This document shows, piece by piece, positions 32,624 to 39,735 of a DNA stretch of 47,677 nucleotides. The position numbers and the translations under genes are program-made. Origin of the DNA: a virus. Within the stretch, counting starts at the first letter, position 1; every line of letters starts with the position of its first letter. The notes beneath the pieces are model-generated. The model was given only the letters and a program-made list of their open reading frames with translations, did no database searches and was not told the origin of the DNA. The DNA is taken from positions 1-47,677 of the IMG/VR virus record IMGVR_UViG_3300031707_000030. The stretch is one strand, 5' to 3'.

Positions 32624-32932
32624 TCATTGTCTGACAGATTCTGTACAGACTCTGTCACTCTCATTCTCTCTCTCACTCTCTCTCGTCCGGGTGTAGGGGT
32701 AGGGTAGGGTAGGGGTCCCCACGACTGACTGACCGGGATCTGACTGATCTTGGAATGGTTCAGCAGCGGTGTAGACTGGACAATTATGGCCGAAGACGCT
32801 GCAAGTTACGAATGAACGGTCTCTTAGGAGAGGAAATTGCTCGACAAGAGCGCCATAGGGACAATAACCTAGCTTTCGGCAGGGTTTGTCCACGATCATC
32901 AGATGCCCAAATTTTCTGATAGCAAGGCTCAT
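32624..32932 (-). CDS. Cys-motif protein with charged low-complexity tail
   Basis: 102 aa. Cys residues in KPCRKLGYCPYGALVEQFP and CSVFGHNCP could form a metal or iron-sulfur site. The C-terminal 35 residues are Thr/Arg/Ser/Glu low complexity; at DNA level this is GGGTA repeats (near 32696-32716) followed by a GAGA-rich run. Overlaps the ASCH gene by 4 nt. Confidence 0.45.
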   Translation of the reverse strand: MSLAIRKFGHLMIVDKPCRKLGYCPYGALVEQFPLLRDRSFVTCSVFGHNCPVYTAAEPFQDQSDPGQSVVGTPTLPYPYTRTRESERENESDRVCTESVRQ

Positions 32933-33270
32933 GATTTGACCTCCTGGAGAATGATTCGCAGGAGCTTGAAGCGGTGAAAGAAGACAGGATTCTGCGCGTT
33001 GAGAAGTGGAAGGCGCTCTTTCTCGAGAAACGCGCCCATCGCCTCAGGCGAGTCGAATCCCTCTTCTCTGTAGAACTCTGCGATGACATTCTCAACTGTC
33101 GTCGGAATCCGATCCAGGATCTCGATCACAGCAAATGGGACAGCTTTGAATCGTGGGCCTGACACGGCTAGGAGCTCCCCCAAAGGGAGCGCACGTGTTC
33201 GCGTCGTGGCCGTCTTGCGGCCCGCCAGAATCGCTTCCCTCATTTCGCGCTTGAACCAGACTCTCCGCAT
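32929..33270 (-). CDS. ASCH-domain protein
   Basis: 113 aa. The N-terminal RRVWFKREMREAILAGRKTATTR is the typical ASCH start (a helix followed by a KT.T.R motif), then AVIEILDR and a YREEGF...SPEAM segment. ASCH domains bind RNA or modified nucleotides and occur in viruses and as translation-linked regulators. Full length for the family. Confidence 0.7.
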   Translation of the reverse strand: MRRVWFKREMREAILAGRKTATTRTRALPLGELLAVSGPRFKAVPFAVIEILDRIPTTVENVIAEFYREEGFDSPEAMGAFLEKERLPLLNAQNPVFFHRFKLLRIILQEVKS

Positions 33271-33283
33271 GAATCAAGCAGCC

Positions 33284-33445
33284 TCAGAACAGATTTGCGT
33301 AGGCCTCCAATTCCTGACGACGACGCTGTAATCTGACATGAAAAGTCGAAAGGCCAATCTGAACGTAGACATTCAACCCAATTCGATCTAGTCTGCCACT
33401 GACGAGGAAAGGAACAGCCCAGAAATGAAAAGTCTTGAAGTACAT
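33284..33445 (-). CDS. 53-aa unrecognised protein
   Basis: ATG 33445 lies directly after the TGA of the previous gene. Beta-strand pattern (FHFWAVPFLV, GLNVYVQIGLSTF), then a basic helix with QRRRQELEAYA. No family recognised, but codon use and spacing fit a real gene. Confidence 0.45.
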   Translation of the reverse strand: MYFKTFHFWAVPFLVSGRLDRIGLNVYVQIGLSTFHVRLQRRRQELEAYANLF

Positions 33446-33447
33446 TC

Positions 33448-33912
33448 TCAAGCAGCCTCCTTGCGTGTGAGGCCCAATTCCTCCAGGATGATGTTGGCGG
33501 ATAGGTTTGAGATGTCTATGCGACTCTTACGTTTCAGGTCGAAGCCTAACCGCACGAATATTCCCAACGCGCAGGCGACGAGGTTCGGTTGCTTGATTAT
33601 CTCGGCCGTGTAGAACCAGAGTGCTCGGTACCAGCGGCCATCCTTCAATAATTCACCGAGTTTCCAAATGTCATGTTCATGCCCGGTTTCAGTGTCCATT
33701 GGTCCGAATACTTCAACTGGAATATTCTCAACGCAGAAGTCACATTTTGCGGGCTCCTGACTCTTGAATGAGTATCCGCCATCCACTATGATTTGTCGCA
33801 TTGCTGGTTCGGCGCCAACATGCTCCTTCCCCACGCGATCCCTCCACGTTTCCTTGTGGAAAGTGACGCTCCATCGAGCGTGGTCTTGGGCGGTTCGTTG
33901 CGCGTGGCTCAT
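33448..33912 (-). CDS. Unrecognised protein, about 154 aa
   Basis: Start taken at ATG 33912 behind CGGAG (ATG 33921 also fits); a longer frame reaching 34098 overlaps the AbrB-type gene and is rejected. Contains a CDFC pair in the middle, then Trp/His-rich and helical segments. Unknown function. Confidence 0.4.
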   Translation of the reverse strand: MSHAQRTAQDHARWSVTFHKETWRDRVGKEHVGAEPAMRQIIVDGGYSFKSQEPAKCDFCVENIPVEVFGPMDTETGHEHDIWKLGELLKDGRWYRALWFYTAEIIKQPNLVACALGIFVRLGFDLKRKSRIDISNLSANIILEELGLTRKEAA

Positions 33913-33953
33913 GCGGGGCATCTCCGTAGAAGCATGAACTGAACCATGGTGCC

Positions 33954-34226
33954 CTAGTCCTCCTGAGTGATGAGGCGCTTCACTTCGGTAACGCGGACCT
34001 TGAGCCAGTCCCCGCTTGCAAGCTCGTAGTAGTCGATGAAGTCTTTCGGAACGCGAAGATAGTAGCTTGACCCGCGCACCGTCAGCTGTGAGGGCCATTC
34101 GGAAGAGATCTTGGCTACGCGAATCTTGATGCGTTCAATCTTCCTCAGAACATCGACCATGACGCGTTGGAGGGGCTGCTTTTCCCGATTTGTACGGTTT
34201 CTGGAAACTTGTTCTGTTTGTGACAC
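33954..34226 (-). CDS. AbrB/SpoVT-type DNA-binding protein
   Basis: 90 aa from GTG. The C-terminal half (SSYYLRVPKDFIDYYELASG) is the swapped-hairpin AbrB/MazE-like domain; the N-terminus is a basic helix. Probably a transcription regulator in the early block. Ends in TAG. Confidence 0.65.
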   Translation of the reverse strand: MSQTEQVSRNRTNREKQPLQRVMVDVLRKIERIKIRVAKISSEWPSQLTVRGSSYYLRVPKDFIDYYELASGDWLKVRVTEVKRLITQED

Positions 34227-34305
34227 TTTTCATGCCACTCCTAAGCCATTCCCCGAGCGTGACGGGGTGACAAAACCGGACATCGACAACCCGAGGGCTT
34301 TCCCC

Positions 34306-34443
34306 CTAGACTGCCTCCCGATAAGACACGGGCAAAAGCAGGTGTTTCTTCTTCTTGTTGATGTGAATGTGCATTCCTCGTTCGGCATGAACTAGGAGGA
34401 AGCTCTTTCCACAGTCGGGACATGTGACGATTCTCCCTTTCAT
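34306..34443 (-). CDS. 45-aa C2H2-like zinc-finger protein
   Basis: ATG 34443 overlaps the TGA of the HerA-like gene (ATGA) behind GGTGAGG. TCPDCGKSF then H..GMHIHI gives a Cys2His2-like finger, a common style in archaeal viruses. Ends in TAG; the rest of the gap to 34226 shows no gene. Confidence 0.55.
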   Translation of the reverse strand: MKGRIVTCPDCGKSFLLVHAERGMHIHINKKKKHLLLPVSYREAV

Positions 34444-36338
34444 CTGATCGGCCTCACCCGTTCTCTGAATTCGGGTGACTCCGAGTACTGCCACTGTGCC
34501 GATGTCCCTTGCCGGTCGAGGATGCCCTTCGACACCAACATGGCCAGAGCTTTTCCTACGCTCTCCCTGTTCCCTCCCGAATCGCTGACATCATATCTTC
34601 TAACGAGCTCCGTGACAACGCCGCCGAGTCGCCTAGGATCCTTGAAGAACCCCTCAATGCCACGAGCGAGGATCTTGCCCTCCCACGAGGACTCGTCGAC
34701 ATCGAACTTCTCGCGGTTCGAGGAGACTTTGAAGTCGCTCAAGACTCGATGCAGAGTGACATCAACCGGCACAACATTCGCATCGGTAGGTAACTGCGTA
34801 GGTACTTTCGTAGGTAACTCCGTAGATACCGATTGCCTCGTCTCAGATCTCTGCTCCAGCTCGTTGTGCTCTCGTCGCGCGTCTTCGAGCTGGTTTGTCA
34901 GTTCTTGTTCGATGGCGCGGCTCTTGCGCAATTGCTCTGCGAGTTCGGCCACCTTGGAGCGGAGCGCATCGGTCTCCTTTGCTTCTGCTTGGGCTTCCTG
35001 GGTGACGGGGAAGAGTTTCGCGAGTCTGCTGACGTAGCGGCCTTGCTGGTTCTCTATGAGTTTTGGTATCTTACGATTGATATCATACATGAAGTCGGGA
35101 ACGCTCTTCGGCTGGATCTCAAGGAAGAGGCTGCAATGCTCCGCATCCTGCGGTCCCTTGGTCTCGAGAAGTTGAACGAGCGATCGCTGCTTCTCTGTGA
35201 GTTTCTCCAGGTTCTTCTGTACAAGCGGGTGCGAGAGTAGGTCGCTGACTCCGCCCTTCATTGTCGCGTGTCGAACTGCATCATCGAGTTTGCGTCTGAG
35301 GTCAGCGATCTCAGTCTCATACTTTGCTTCGAGGCGGCTCTTGATCGATGAGAGTTCCTTATCTTTCCTAGCTAAGCGTGCCTGCCATTGCGCTTCGAAC
35401 TTCTCCCTGATTCGAGCCTCGATCTCCGCGACTTTCGGGACGGCTGGTGCCAGTTTCTCTTGGATGATTGCGGGAAGTTTCTCGGTTAGTTGTGCGAGGA
35501 TATCCTTCAGCTCTCTCGGCGCGGGCGGAATTATCTCAGGCGTAGCGCCGAGATGTGTTGTCATGACAGCGCCGACTTTGACCAGCTCGTCTTTGTCAAT
35601 GAAGTCTCCTGCGACGTAGAATTGGCCCTTCTCCAAGTTCTTGAGGCTGTGAGGATTCGTGGATTCTGGGTCGGCAAGTTTCTGAGGGATTCTTCCGAAC
35701 TTCCGTAGAATCGCCAAGTCATCAGGCCATTCCGTTCGGCCAATGATCTTGTTGGGGCACTGGCTGATGATAAATTTGGAGACGAATGCGGGTCGCTGTG
35801 TCAGGATGAGCGTGCCGAGTCCTCGTTTGCCGCCTTTCTTCACGAGTTTGCGAATCTGGCCGAGGCAGATGCTCCTAGCGATTCCCGTCTCTGGCGCCAG
35901 CTCATCCGCTTCCTCGAGGATCCAGAGGTAGGGCTTCCGCGCTTTCGTCTCGATAGCGATGAATCGGTCGATGAACCTGGCAAGGAATTCCTGGAAGGCG
36001 GCGATGTCGAGCTGCGGGTCGCTTCCGTCTATGATAGCACTGAGGTCGTGTTCAAGGACCTGGTCCGCTAGGAACTCGGCGCTCTCGGGTACCAGTGGGA
36101 CATCCTTGCCAACGATCAGGAGCGGGTACTTGTCTCTGAGAGTTGCGTACTCTCCCTCGACATCGACGATGATCAGGCCTGTCTTGCCGAAGATCTGTTC
36201 AACAATTCTACGGGCGGTCCAAGTCTTGCCCCAGCGGGAGATGCTACAGAGTAGTGTCCGGCCTGTGATGAGCTCTTGCAGGTCGAGTTCCGCCTTTCCA
36301 CCGCGCAGAGCTTCGCCCAATAAGATCTTGTCCTTCAC
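34440..36338 (-). CDS. HerA/FtsK-like ATPase with coiled coil and C-terminal winged helix
   Basis: 632 aa. Walker A SISRWGKTWT at about 33-42 (degenerate but with GKT), a DVEGEY motif, Walker B LWILEEADEL near 150, and a LILTQRPA motif near 189, as in HerA/VirB4-type hexameric translocases. Residues about 285-370 and 460-500 are coiled coil (EIEARIREKFEAQWQARL), and the last 90 residues look like a winged helix. Pumps or positions DNA; in archaeal viruses and plasmids such ATPases act in replication or DNA transfer. Starts at the stop of the upstream gene. Confidence 0.75.
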   Translation of the reverse strand: MKDKILLGEALRGGKAELDLQELITGRTLLCSISRWGKTWTARRIVEQIFGKTGLIIVDVEGEYATLRDKYPLLIVGKDVPLVPESAEFLADQVLEHDLSAIIDGSDPQLDIAAFQEFLARFIDRFIAIETKARKPYLWILEEADELAPETGIARSICLGQIRKLVKKGGKRGLGTLILTQRPAFVSKFIISQCPNKIIGRTEWPDDLAILRKFGRIPQKLADPESTNPHSLKNLEKGQFYVAGDFIDKDELVKVGAVMTTHLGATPEIIPPAPRELKDILAQLTEKLPAIIQEKLAPAVPKVAEIEARIREKFEAQWQARLARKDKELSSIKSRLEAKYETEIADLRRKLDDAVRHATMKGGVSDLLSHPLVQKNLEKLTEKQRSLVQLLETKGPQDAEHCSLFLEIQPKSVPDFMYDINRKIPKLIENQQGRYVSRLAKLFPVTQEAQAEAKETDALRSKVAELAEQLRKSRAIEQELTNQLEDARREHNELEQRSETRQSVSTELPTKVPTQLPTDANVVPVDVTLHRVLSDFKVSSNREKFDVDESSWEGKILARGIEGFFKDPRRLGGVVTELVRRYDVSDSGGNRESVGKALAMLVSKGILDRQGTSAQWQYSESPEFRERVRPIR

Positions 36339-36820
36339 TAAGCGACCGCTCCTGGAAACTGTGTCTGTTTTGGTTTGGTGCTTCCATATCGAGCTAGGAA
36401 ATCGCCCTCGACTCTATACTTCCATTTGCCGATTGTGTGATATCCAGTCGGGTCGATCTGACGCATTAGATTGAGAACAGGCCGCAGCTTCTCTTCATTC
36501 CTAGAGATGAGGATCCACTCTCGCCCCACCCTTGCGCCTGGCGTCCACTCTAGTGACTCGAGAAGGGAAGCGTAGAGCTCAGGGCTCTCCTTGGGTTTGA
36601 CCACTTGCTCTTTCGGAGCTTTCTGCGCTTTTTCTTTCATGAAATGCTCCAGGAGGGATTCGAGTCCTCGTAATCCGTCAAGAGGATTCTCACCAGGCGC
36701 GATGTCTCGGCTGATCTTCGCGAAGGTCTTCGTGAAATCGAAGGGTCCCGTCTGTTCCGTGCGCCCAATGGAGAGGCTTATTCTCTCAAGTTTTCCAATC
36801 TTCTCTTTCTCACTCAACAC
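36338..36820 (-). CDS. Partner protein upstream of the HerA-like ATPase
   Basis: 160 aa from GTG 36820, overlapping the tiny zinc gene by 7 nt and ending at the ATPase start. Helical N-terminus, Lys/Pro-rich linker (about 65-80), and a C-terminal alpha/beta domain ending with a KPKQTQF tail. Coupling suggests joint work with the ATPase, perhaps as nuclease or adaptor; no family recognised. Confidence 0.4.
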   Translation of the reverse strand: MLSEKEKIGKLERISLSIGRTEQTGPFDFTKTFAKISRDIAPGENPLDGLRGLESLLEHFMKEKAQKAPKEQVVKPKESPELYASLLESLEWTPGARVGREWILISRNEEKLRPVLNLMRQIDPTGYHTIGKWKYRVEGDFLARYGSTKPKQTQFPGAVA

Positions 36821-36909
36821 CTTTCAGCTCTATGACCGCAATTCGTGCAGACGCCCCAGCATGCTTGATCCTCTGCCAGTTCATTCCCGCAGCTTTCGCA
36901 GAGAGCCAT
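36814..36909 (-). CDS. 31-aa zinc-ribbon microprotein
   Basis: ATG 36909. Contains CESCGNE, a third Cys, then CTNCGH and a final Cys; six Cys in 31 residues, so a rubredoxin- or ribbon-like knuckle. The stop overlaps the next start. Confidence 0.55.
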   Translation of the reverse strand: MALCESCGNELAEDQACWGVCTNCGHRAERC

Positions 36910-36914
36910 TTGCC

Positions 36915-37061
36915 CTAGCTCGACCTCGCAAGAATGATGATAGTTTCGCCACCGTAGACGACCGCCCAGCCGTCCGCGCCGTGCTTGTTCAAGTCAGCTT
37001 CGAGACTTTCAGGCCGCTTGCCGAGGACTCGGAGGACTCTGTATTCGAATTTCTGGGCCAA
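36915..37061 (-). CDS. DUF4177-like small protein
   Basis: 48 aa from TTG 37061 behind GGTGAT, which also overlaps the end of the upstream gene; the longer frame to 37133 is not needed. FEYRVLRVL, a helix, then GADGWAVVYG is the DUF4177-type alpha/beta plan. Function unknown. Confidence 0.5.
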   Translation of the reverse strand: MAQKFEYRVLRVLGKRPESLEADLNKHGADGWAVVYGGETIIILARSS

Positions 37062-37063
37062 GT

Positions 37064-37552
37064 TCAGATCACCTCTTGGGCGATGGGAGAGATTGAGAGA
37101 TGTCGCAGCAGGTAATACCCGGGTTTCTTCCATTCGAGCGGCGGTGGCTTACAGATTCGCTCATCGGCCAATTCGTTCAGTCGTCTTCGTATCGTATCTG
37201 GTTTGCCAGCGTCCGGATATGCTTGAAGGAAATCGTTGATGATTTTTTCGAAGTGTATTCCATTAGGTTCGGATTCAGGATTCCATGAGGGCCAAACCCT
37301 ATCTCTGATCAGCTCGTAGAGTTGAGATCTGACAGTTGCGAAGCGGCTTTCGTTGTCCCTGTAGGATAGAGATTGATGTTGCCGCGTGATTTCGTCTTTC
37401 AGAGTCATCAAGGCTTGCTTGATTTCGCCGTAGCGAGTCTGATAGAAACTCGCTGTTGATTGACTTCTCTTCAATGCGTTCTCCATTCTCTTAACACGGT
37501 CGCGAACTTCGCTGAGCATACCTGCAAAATCTGCCAGGGTTGTCTGGGTCAT
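37064..37552 (-). CDS. Coiled-coil protein with winged-helix-like C-terminus
   Basis: 162 aa. Residues 1-70 are coiled coil (VRDRVKRMENALKRSQ), residues about 90-150 fit a winged helix (FEKIINDFLQAYP, DTIRRRLNELADE). Possibly a viral replication or transcription factor. Confidence 0.45.
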   Translation of the reverse strand: MTQTTLADFAGMLSEVRDRVKRMENALKRSQSTASFYQTRYGEIKQALMTLKDEITRQHQSLSYRDNESRFATVRSQLYELIRDRVWPSWNPESEPNGIHFEKIINDFLQAYPDAGKPDTIRRRLNELADERICKPPPLEWKKPGYYLLRHLSISPIAQEVI

Positions 37553-37842
37553 GGTTTGTCTCCGCGAAGGAATTGCCCGTCGATGCAGGAGCGGAATTTC
37601 ATCGCCAAGTAGAGGTTCAGCTGATCATCCGTAAGTCTCCACGGTTCTTCACTGCAACTCAGTTTGACTCGAGTTGGTTGCGGTTGCTTCTCGCTCATCC
37701 TTGACCGCTCCGTCTCCGGTGCCCGCTGCCGATCATCTGAGGACAGTTCGCAGTCCATCGGCCCGAGGCGAGATTTCTGATGAGGTCGAAGAGGTACGCA
37801 ACCGAGCCAGAACCTCGGCGTGTTTCCCAAGACCTCATTCAT
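37549..37842 (-). CDS. Small protein, about 97 aa
   Basis: Start at ATG 37842, overlapping the previous stop (ATGAATGA); the longer frame to 37920 is a shadow of that gene. Pro/Arg/Ser-rich middle, then an acidic C-terminal helix (WRLTDDQLNLYLAMKF). No family recognised. Confidence 0.4.
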   Translation of the reverse strand: MNEVLGNTPRFWLGCVPLRPHQKSRLGPMDCELSSDDRQRAPETERSRMSEKQPQPTRVKLSCSEEPWRLTDDQLNLYLAMKFRSCIDGQFLRGDKP

Positions 37843-37966
37843 CCTCATCCTCCTCAGGTGCAGGTTTCTTGACGAGCTCCTGATGGCGAGCGCCTTTGCA
37901 GATGCAGACGCACTTCTCACGCTTCGCCATGCCGCAGCGTTTCGTGTGAACTCTCTTCCTCTCCAC
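37835..37966 (-). CDS. 43-aa Cys-rich microprotein
   Basis: GTG 37966 overlaps the previous TAG (TAGTG); ATG 37930 is an alternative. Basic start, KCVCICKGARH metal-type cluster, and an acidic end DEDE. Unknown. Confidence 0.4.
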   Translation of the reverse strand: MERKRVHTKRCGMAKREKCVCICKGARHQELVKKPAPEEDEDE

Positions 37967-38091
37967 TAGGCCGTCACCCCCGGTTTCGCGGCTCGACCGC
38001 GTTGCTTCGCCAGCCATTCACGGTTGATTCGTACGATCCCTTCTTTCTCGCAGAGTGCAAGGAGGCTGGCTAGGAAATCATCGAACTTCAT
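37966..38091 (-). CDS. 41-aa small protein
   Basis: ATG 38091 overlaps the RHH stop region. An amphipathic helix (FDDFLASLLALCEKEG), a strand and a basic tail. Reality supported by spacing with both neighbours; ends in TAG. Confidence 0.4.
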   Translation of the reverse strand: MKFDDFLASLLALCEKEGIVRINREWLAKQRGRAAKPGVTA

Positions 38092-38255
38092 GATCGAGCG
38101 AGCCTCCTTTGGTGTTTGACGAGTTGCTCGAACCGGAAGCGAGAGGCTTCCTTCACAATCTCGGTGAGACTCGCGTAGCCACGCTTTCCTACGAACTGTC
38201 GGAGCTGACGGGCGAGCCCTTCTGGGAGGCTCACGGAGACGTATCGGTCCCGCAT
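38088..38255 (-). CDS. RHH regulator, 55 aa
   Basis: YVSVSLPEGLARQLRQFVGK then GYASLTEIVKEAS shows the strand-helix-helix CopG plan. Sits directly after another RHH gene of the same operon (TGA followed by ATG). Probably a DNA-binding regulator. Confidence 0.65.
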   Translation of the reverse strand: MRDRYVSVSLPEGLARQLRQFVGKRGYASLTEIVKEASRFRFEQLVKHQRRLARS

Positions 38256-38441
38256 TCAGGGATGAACCTCCCGGGGCTGAACGGGCTCGAGTTGTTCGAT
38301 TCTTCGTCGGCAGGAGTCCTTCACGAAGTCGGAGATGCCGGTGTAGCCATGTCTCTCCACGAGTTTCTTGATGTGCTGGTAGAGATTTTCAGGAATCGCT
38401 GTGGTTCGCCAGCGAGTCTTCGTCCGTCTTGGTGGTGGCAT
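38256..38441 (-). CDS. RHH regulator, 61 aa
   Basis: Basic N-terminus then WRTTAIPENLYQHIKKLVER and YTGISDFVKDSCRRRIEQL, the CopG-type core. First gene of the minus-strand early block, opposite to another RHH gene and sharing the operator region 38451-38498. Confidence 0.65.
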   Translation of the reverse strand: MPPPRRTKTRWRTTAIPENLYQHIKKLVERHGYTGISDFVKDSCRRRIEQLEPVQPREVHP

Positions 38442-38450
38442 TTGCCTACA

Positions 38451-38498
38451 ACTAGGTAATATCTAGGCAAGCACAAGCTATATAAGCTTTTACCTAGT
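38451..38498. promoter_or_regulatory. Bidirectional promoter with inverted-repeat operator
   Basis: Perfect 9-bp inverted repeats ACTAGGTAA (38451-38459) and TTACCTAGT (38490-38498) bracket a near-palindromic TATA element GCTATATAAGC (38477-38487). A further partial copy, TATCTAGGC, lies between. The TATA is about 35 nt from both divergent starts, at 38441 and 38518. Both genes encode RHH proteins, so binding to the repeats probably represses both directions. Confidence 0.65.
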
Positions 38499-38517
38499 CT
38501 TTAGTAATGGATGAGCA

Positions 38518-38682
38518 ATGCCTCAAGCTAAAGGATGGAAGACCATAGCCTTGCCGGAAGAACTCATACAGAAGATAGACAAGATGGTCGATTCGCAGCA
38601 GCACGGCTACCGCAGCCGAAACGAGTTCGTCACCGACGCGGTTCGCCGGAGGCTTGAAGAACTAAAAGCATTGGCACGCTGA
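38518..38682 (+). CDS. RHH regulator, 54 aa
   Basis: WKTIALPEELIQKIDKMVDS then YRSRNEFVTDAVRRRLEEL; a clear CopG/MetJ-like core. First plus-strand gene from the shared promoter, with a very short leader. Confidence 0.7.
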   Translation: MPQAKGWKTIALPEELIQKIDKMVDSQQHGYRSRNEFVTDAVRRRLEELKALAR

Positions 38683-38738
38683 CATGACGGTAAGACTATT
38701 ATGCGCTACTCGTACTTGACCCATCTAGGCGTTACCGG

Positions 38739-38915
38739 TTGAGGACAGCCATCCCGGGTCGAGGCAGATTCGTTTCCGTCAGCATCCCAGAGGAACTGAT
38801 CAAGGAGATAGACAAGATCCTCGCGAGCCACAAGGGAGGCTACGAATCTCGACCGGAATTCATCAAAGAGGCAGTGCGCAAACGCCTAGAAGAGATCAAA
38901 GCTCTCGCCAAGTGA
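38739..38915 (+). CDS. RHH regulator, 58 aa
   Basis: TTG start 38739. RFVSVSIPEELIKEIDKILA then YESRPEFIKEAVRKRLEEIKA, closely related to the preceding RHH (same end, EE.KALA.), so the two look like a tandem duplication. Lies 4 nt before the ParB gene. Confidence 0.65.
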   Translation: MRTAIPGRGRFVSVSIPEELIKEIDKILASHKGGYESRPEFIKEAVRKRLEEIKALAK

Positions 38916-38919
38916 TAGC

Positions 38920-39735
38920 ATGGGAAACCAGAAAGAAGAGAGAGAAGCAATGATGTCTCAAGTCGAGACCGTTCCAATCAAAGAGCTGCGTGTTTCTCCG
39001 CTTAATGTCAGGAAAAGAGTGGGTGAGCTTGATGATCTGCAATCATCAATCAAGTCGATAGGACTTCTACAACCCATAATTGTGCGCGATGTTCAAGGGA
39101 AACTTGAGGTGGTTATTGGACAAAGAAGGTTTCTCGCTTGCAAGGCTCTCGGTTGGGATACAATTCCGGCAGTCAGACGAAAGCTCAGTGACAGGGAGGC
39201 GCTGATCTTGTCGTTGACTGAGAATGTGCAGATGGACTCACTAGATCCAATTGACAGAGCTGAAGGCACCGAGAAGCTGATCAAGGATCTAGAAAAGGAG
39301 ATGCCTAGAACCAAGGCGGTGGATATAGCAGCTACAACCCTTGGTAAAGGGTCAAGCACGATCTACGATTGGTTGCGCCTACTTGAGACAACCGAGGCGG
39401 TAAAGAGAATGGTTCAAGAGAAAAGAATGGAGATAGAGATAGGGGCGAGACTGGCTTCTCTTCCCAAGCGGCAACAGACAGAGGTGGCAAAAGTCATTCA
39501 GGAGGAGAGCCTTCCCAGATCTCAAGCAGCAAAGGTCATAGATTATGTTGGCAGGCAGCCCAAACTGCCAGCAAGAGAGGCGATCAAAACCTTTCTGAGG
39601 GAGACAGAGGAATACTCTGTGACCGTTTCTCTGTCCGGTTCACTCTATAGGGCTCTTTCTGAGTTTGCGCGGACAAGAAAGCTCACAGTACAGGAGATAA
39701 TTCGAAGAGCGATCAGGAAATTCCTCGGATCATGA
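38920..39735 (+). CDS. parB: ParB-family protein with C-terminal RHH
   Basis: 271 aa. N-terminal ParB/Srx-type CTPase domain: VSPLNVRKRVGELDDLQSSI, LQPIIVRD, and VIGQRRFLACK with GQRR in place of the usual GERR; LTENVQMDSLDPIDRAEG follows. Then a helix-turn-helix near 130-160 (GKGSSTIYDWLRL). The last 45 residues (YSVTVSLSGSLYRALSEFA) form an RHH-like dimer domain. No ParA follows, so it may regulate the genes behind it instead of DNA partition. The next gene overlaps by 4 nt. Confidence 0.8.
   Translation: MGNQKEEREAMMSQVETVPIKELRVSPLNVRKRVGELDDLQSSIKSIGLLQPIIVRDVQGKLEVVIGQRRFLACKALGWDTIPAVRRKLSDREALILSLTENVQMDSLDPIDRAEGTEKLIKDLEKEMPRTKAVDIAATTLGKGSSTIYDWLRLLETTEAVKRMVQEKRMEIEIGARLASLPKRQQTEVAKVIQEESLPRSQAAKVIDYVGRQPKLPAREAIKTFLRETEEYSVTVSLSGSLYRALSEFARTRKLTVQEIIRRAIRKFLGS

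Noticed and set aside
32690-32720. Telomere-like GGGTA repeats
   Set aside because: Lies inside the low-complexity coding tail of a small Cys-motif protein; too short for a functional repeat array.
33913-34098. Longer start for the 33448-33912 gene
   Set aside because: Would overlap the AbrB-type gene by 145 nt, and the extra part is Arg/His/Gly-rich and not protein-like.
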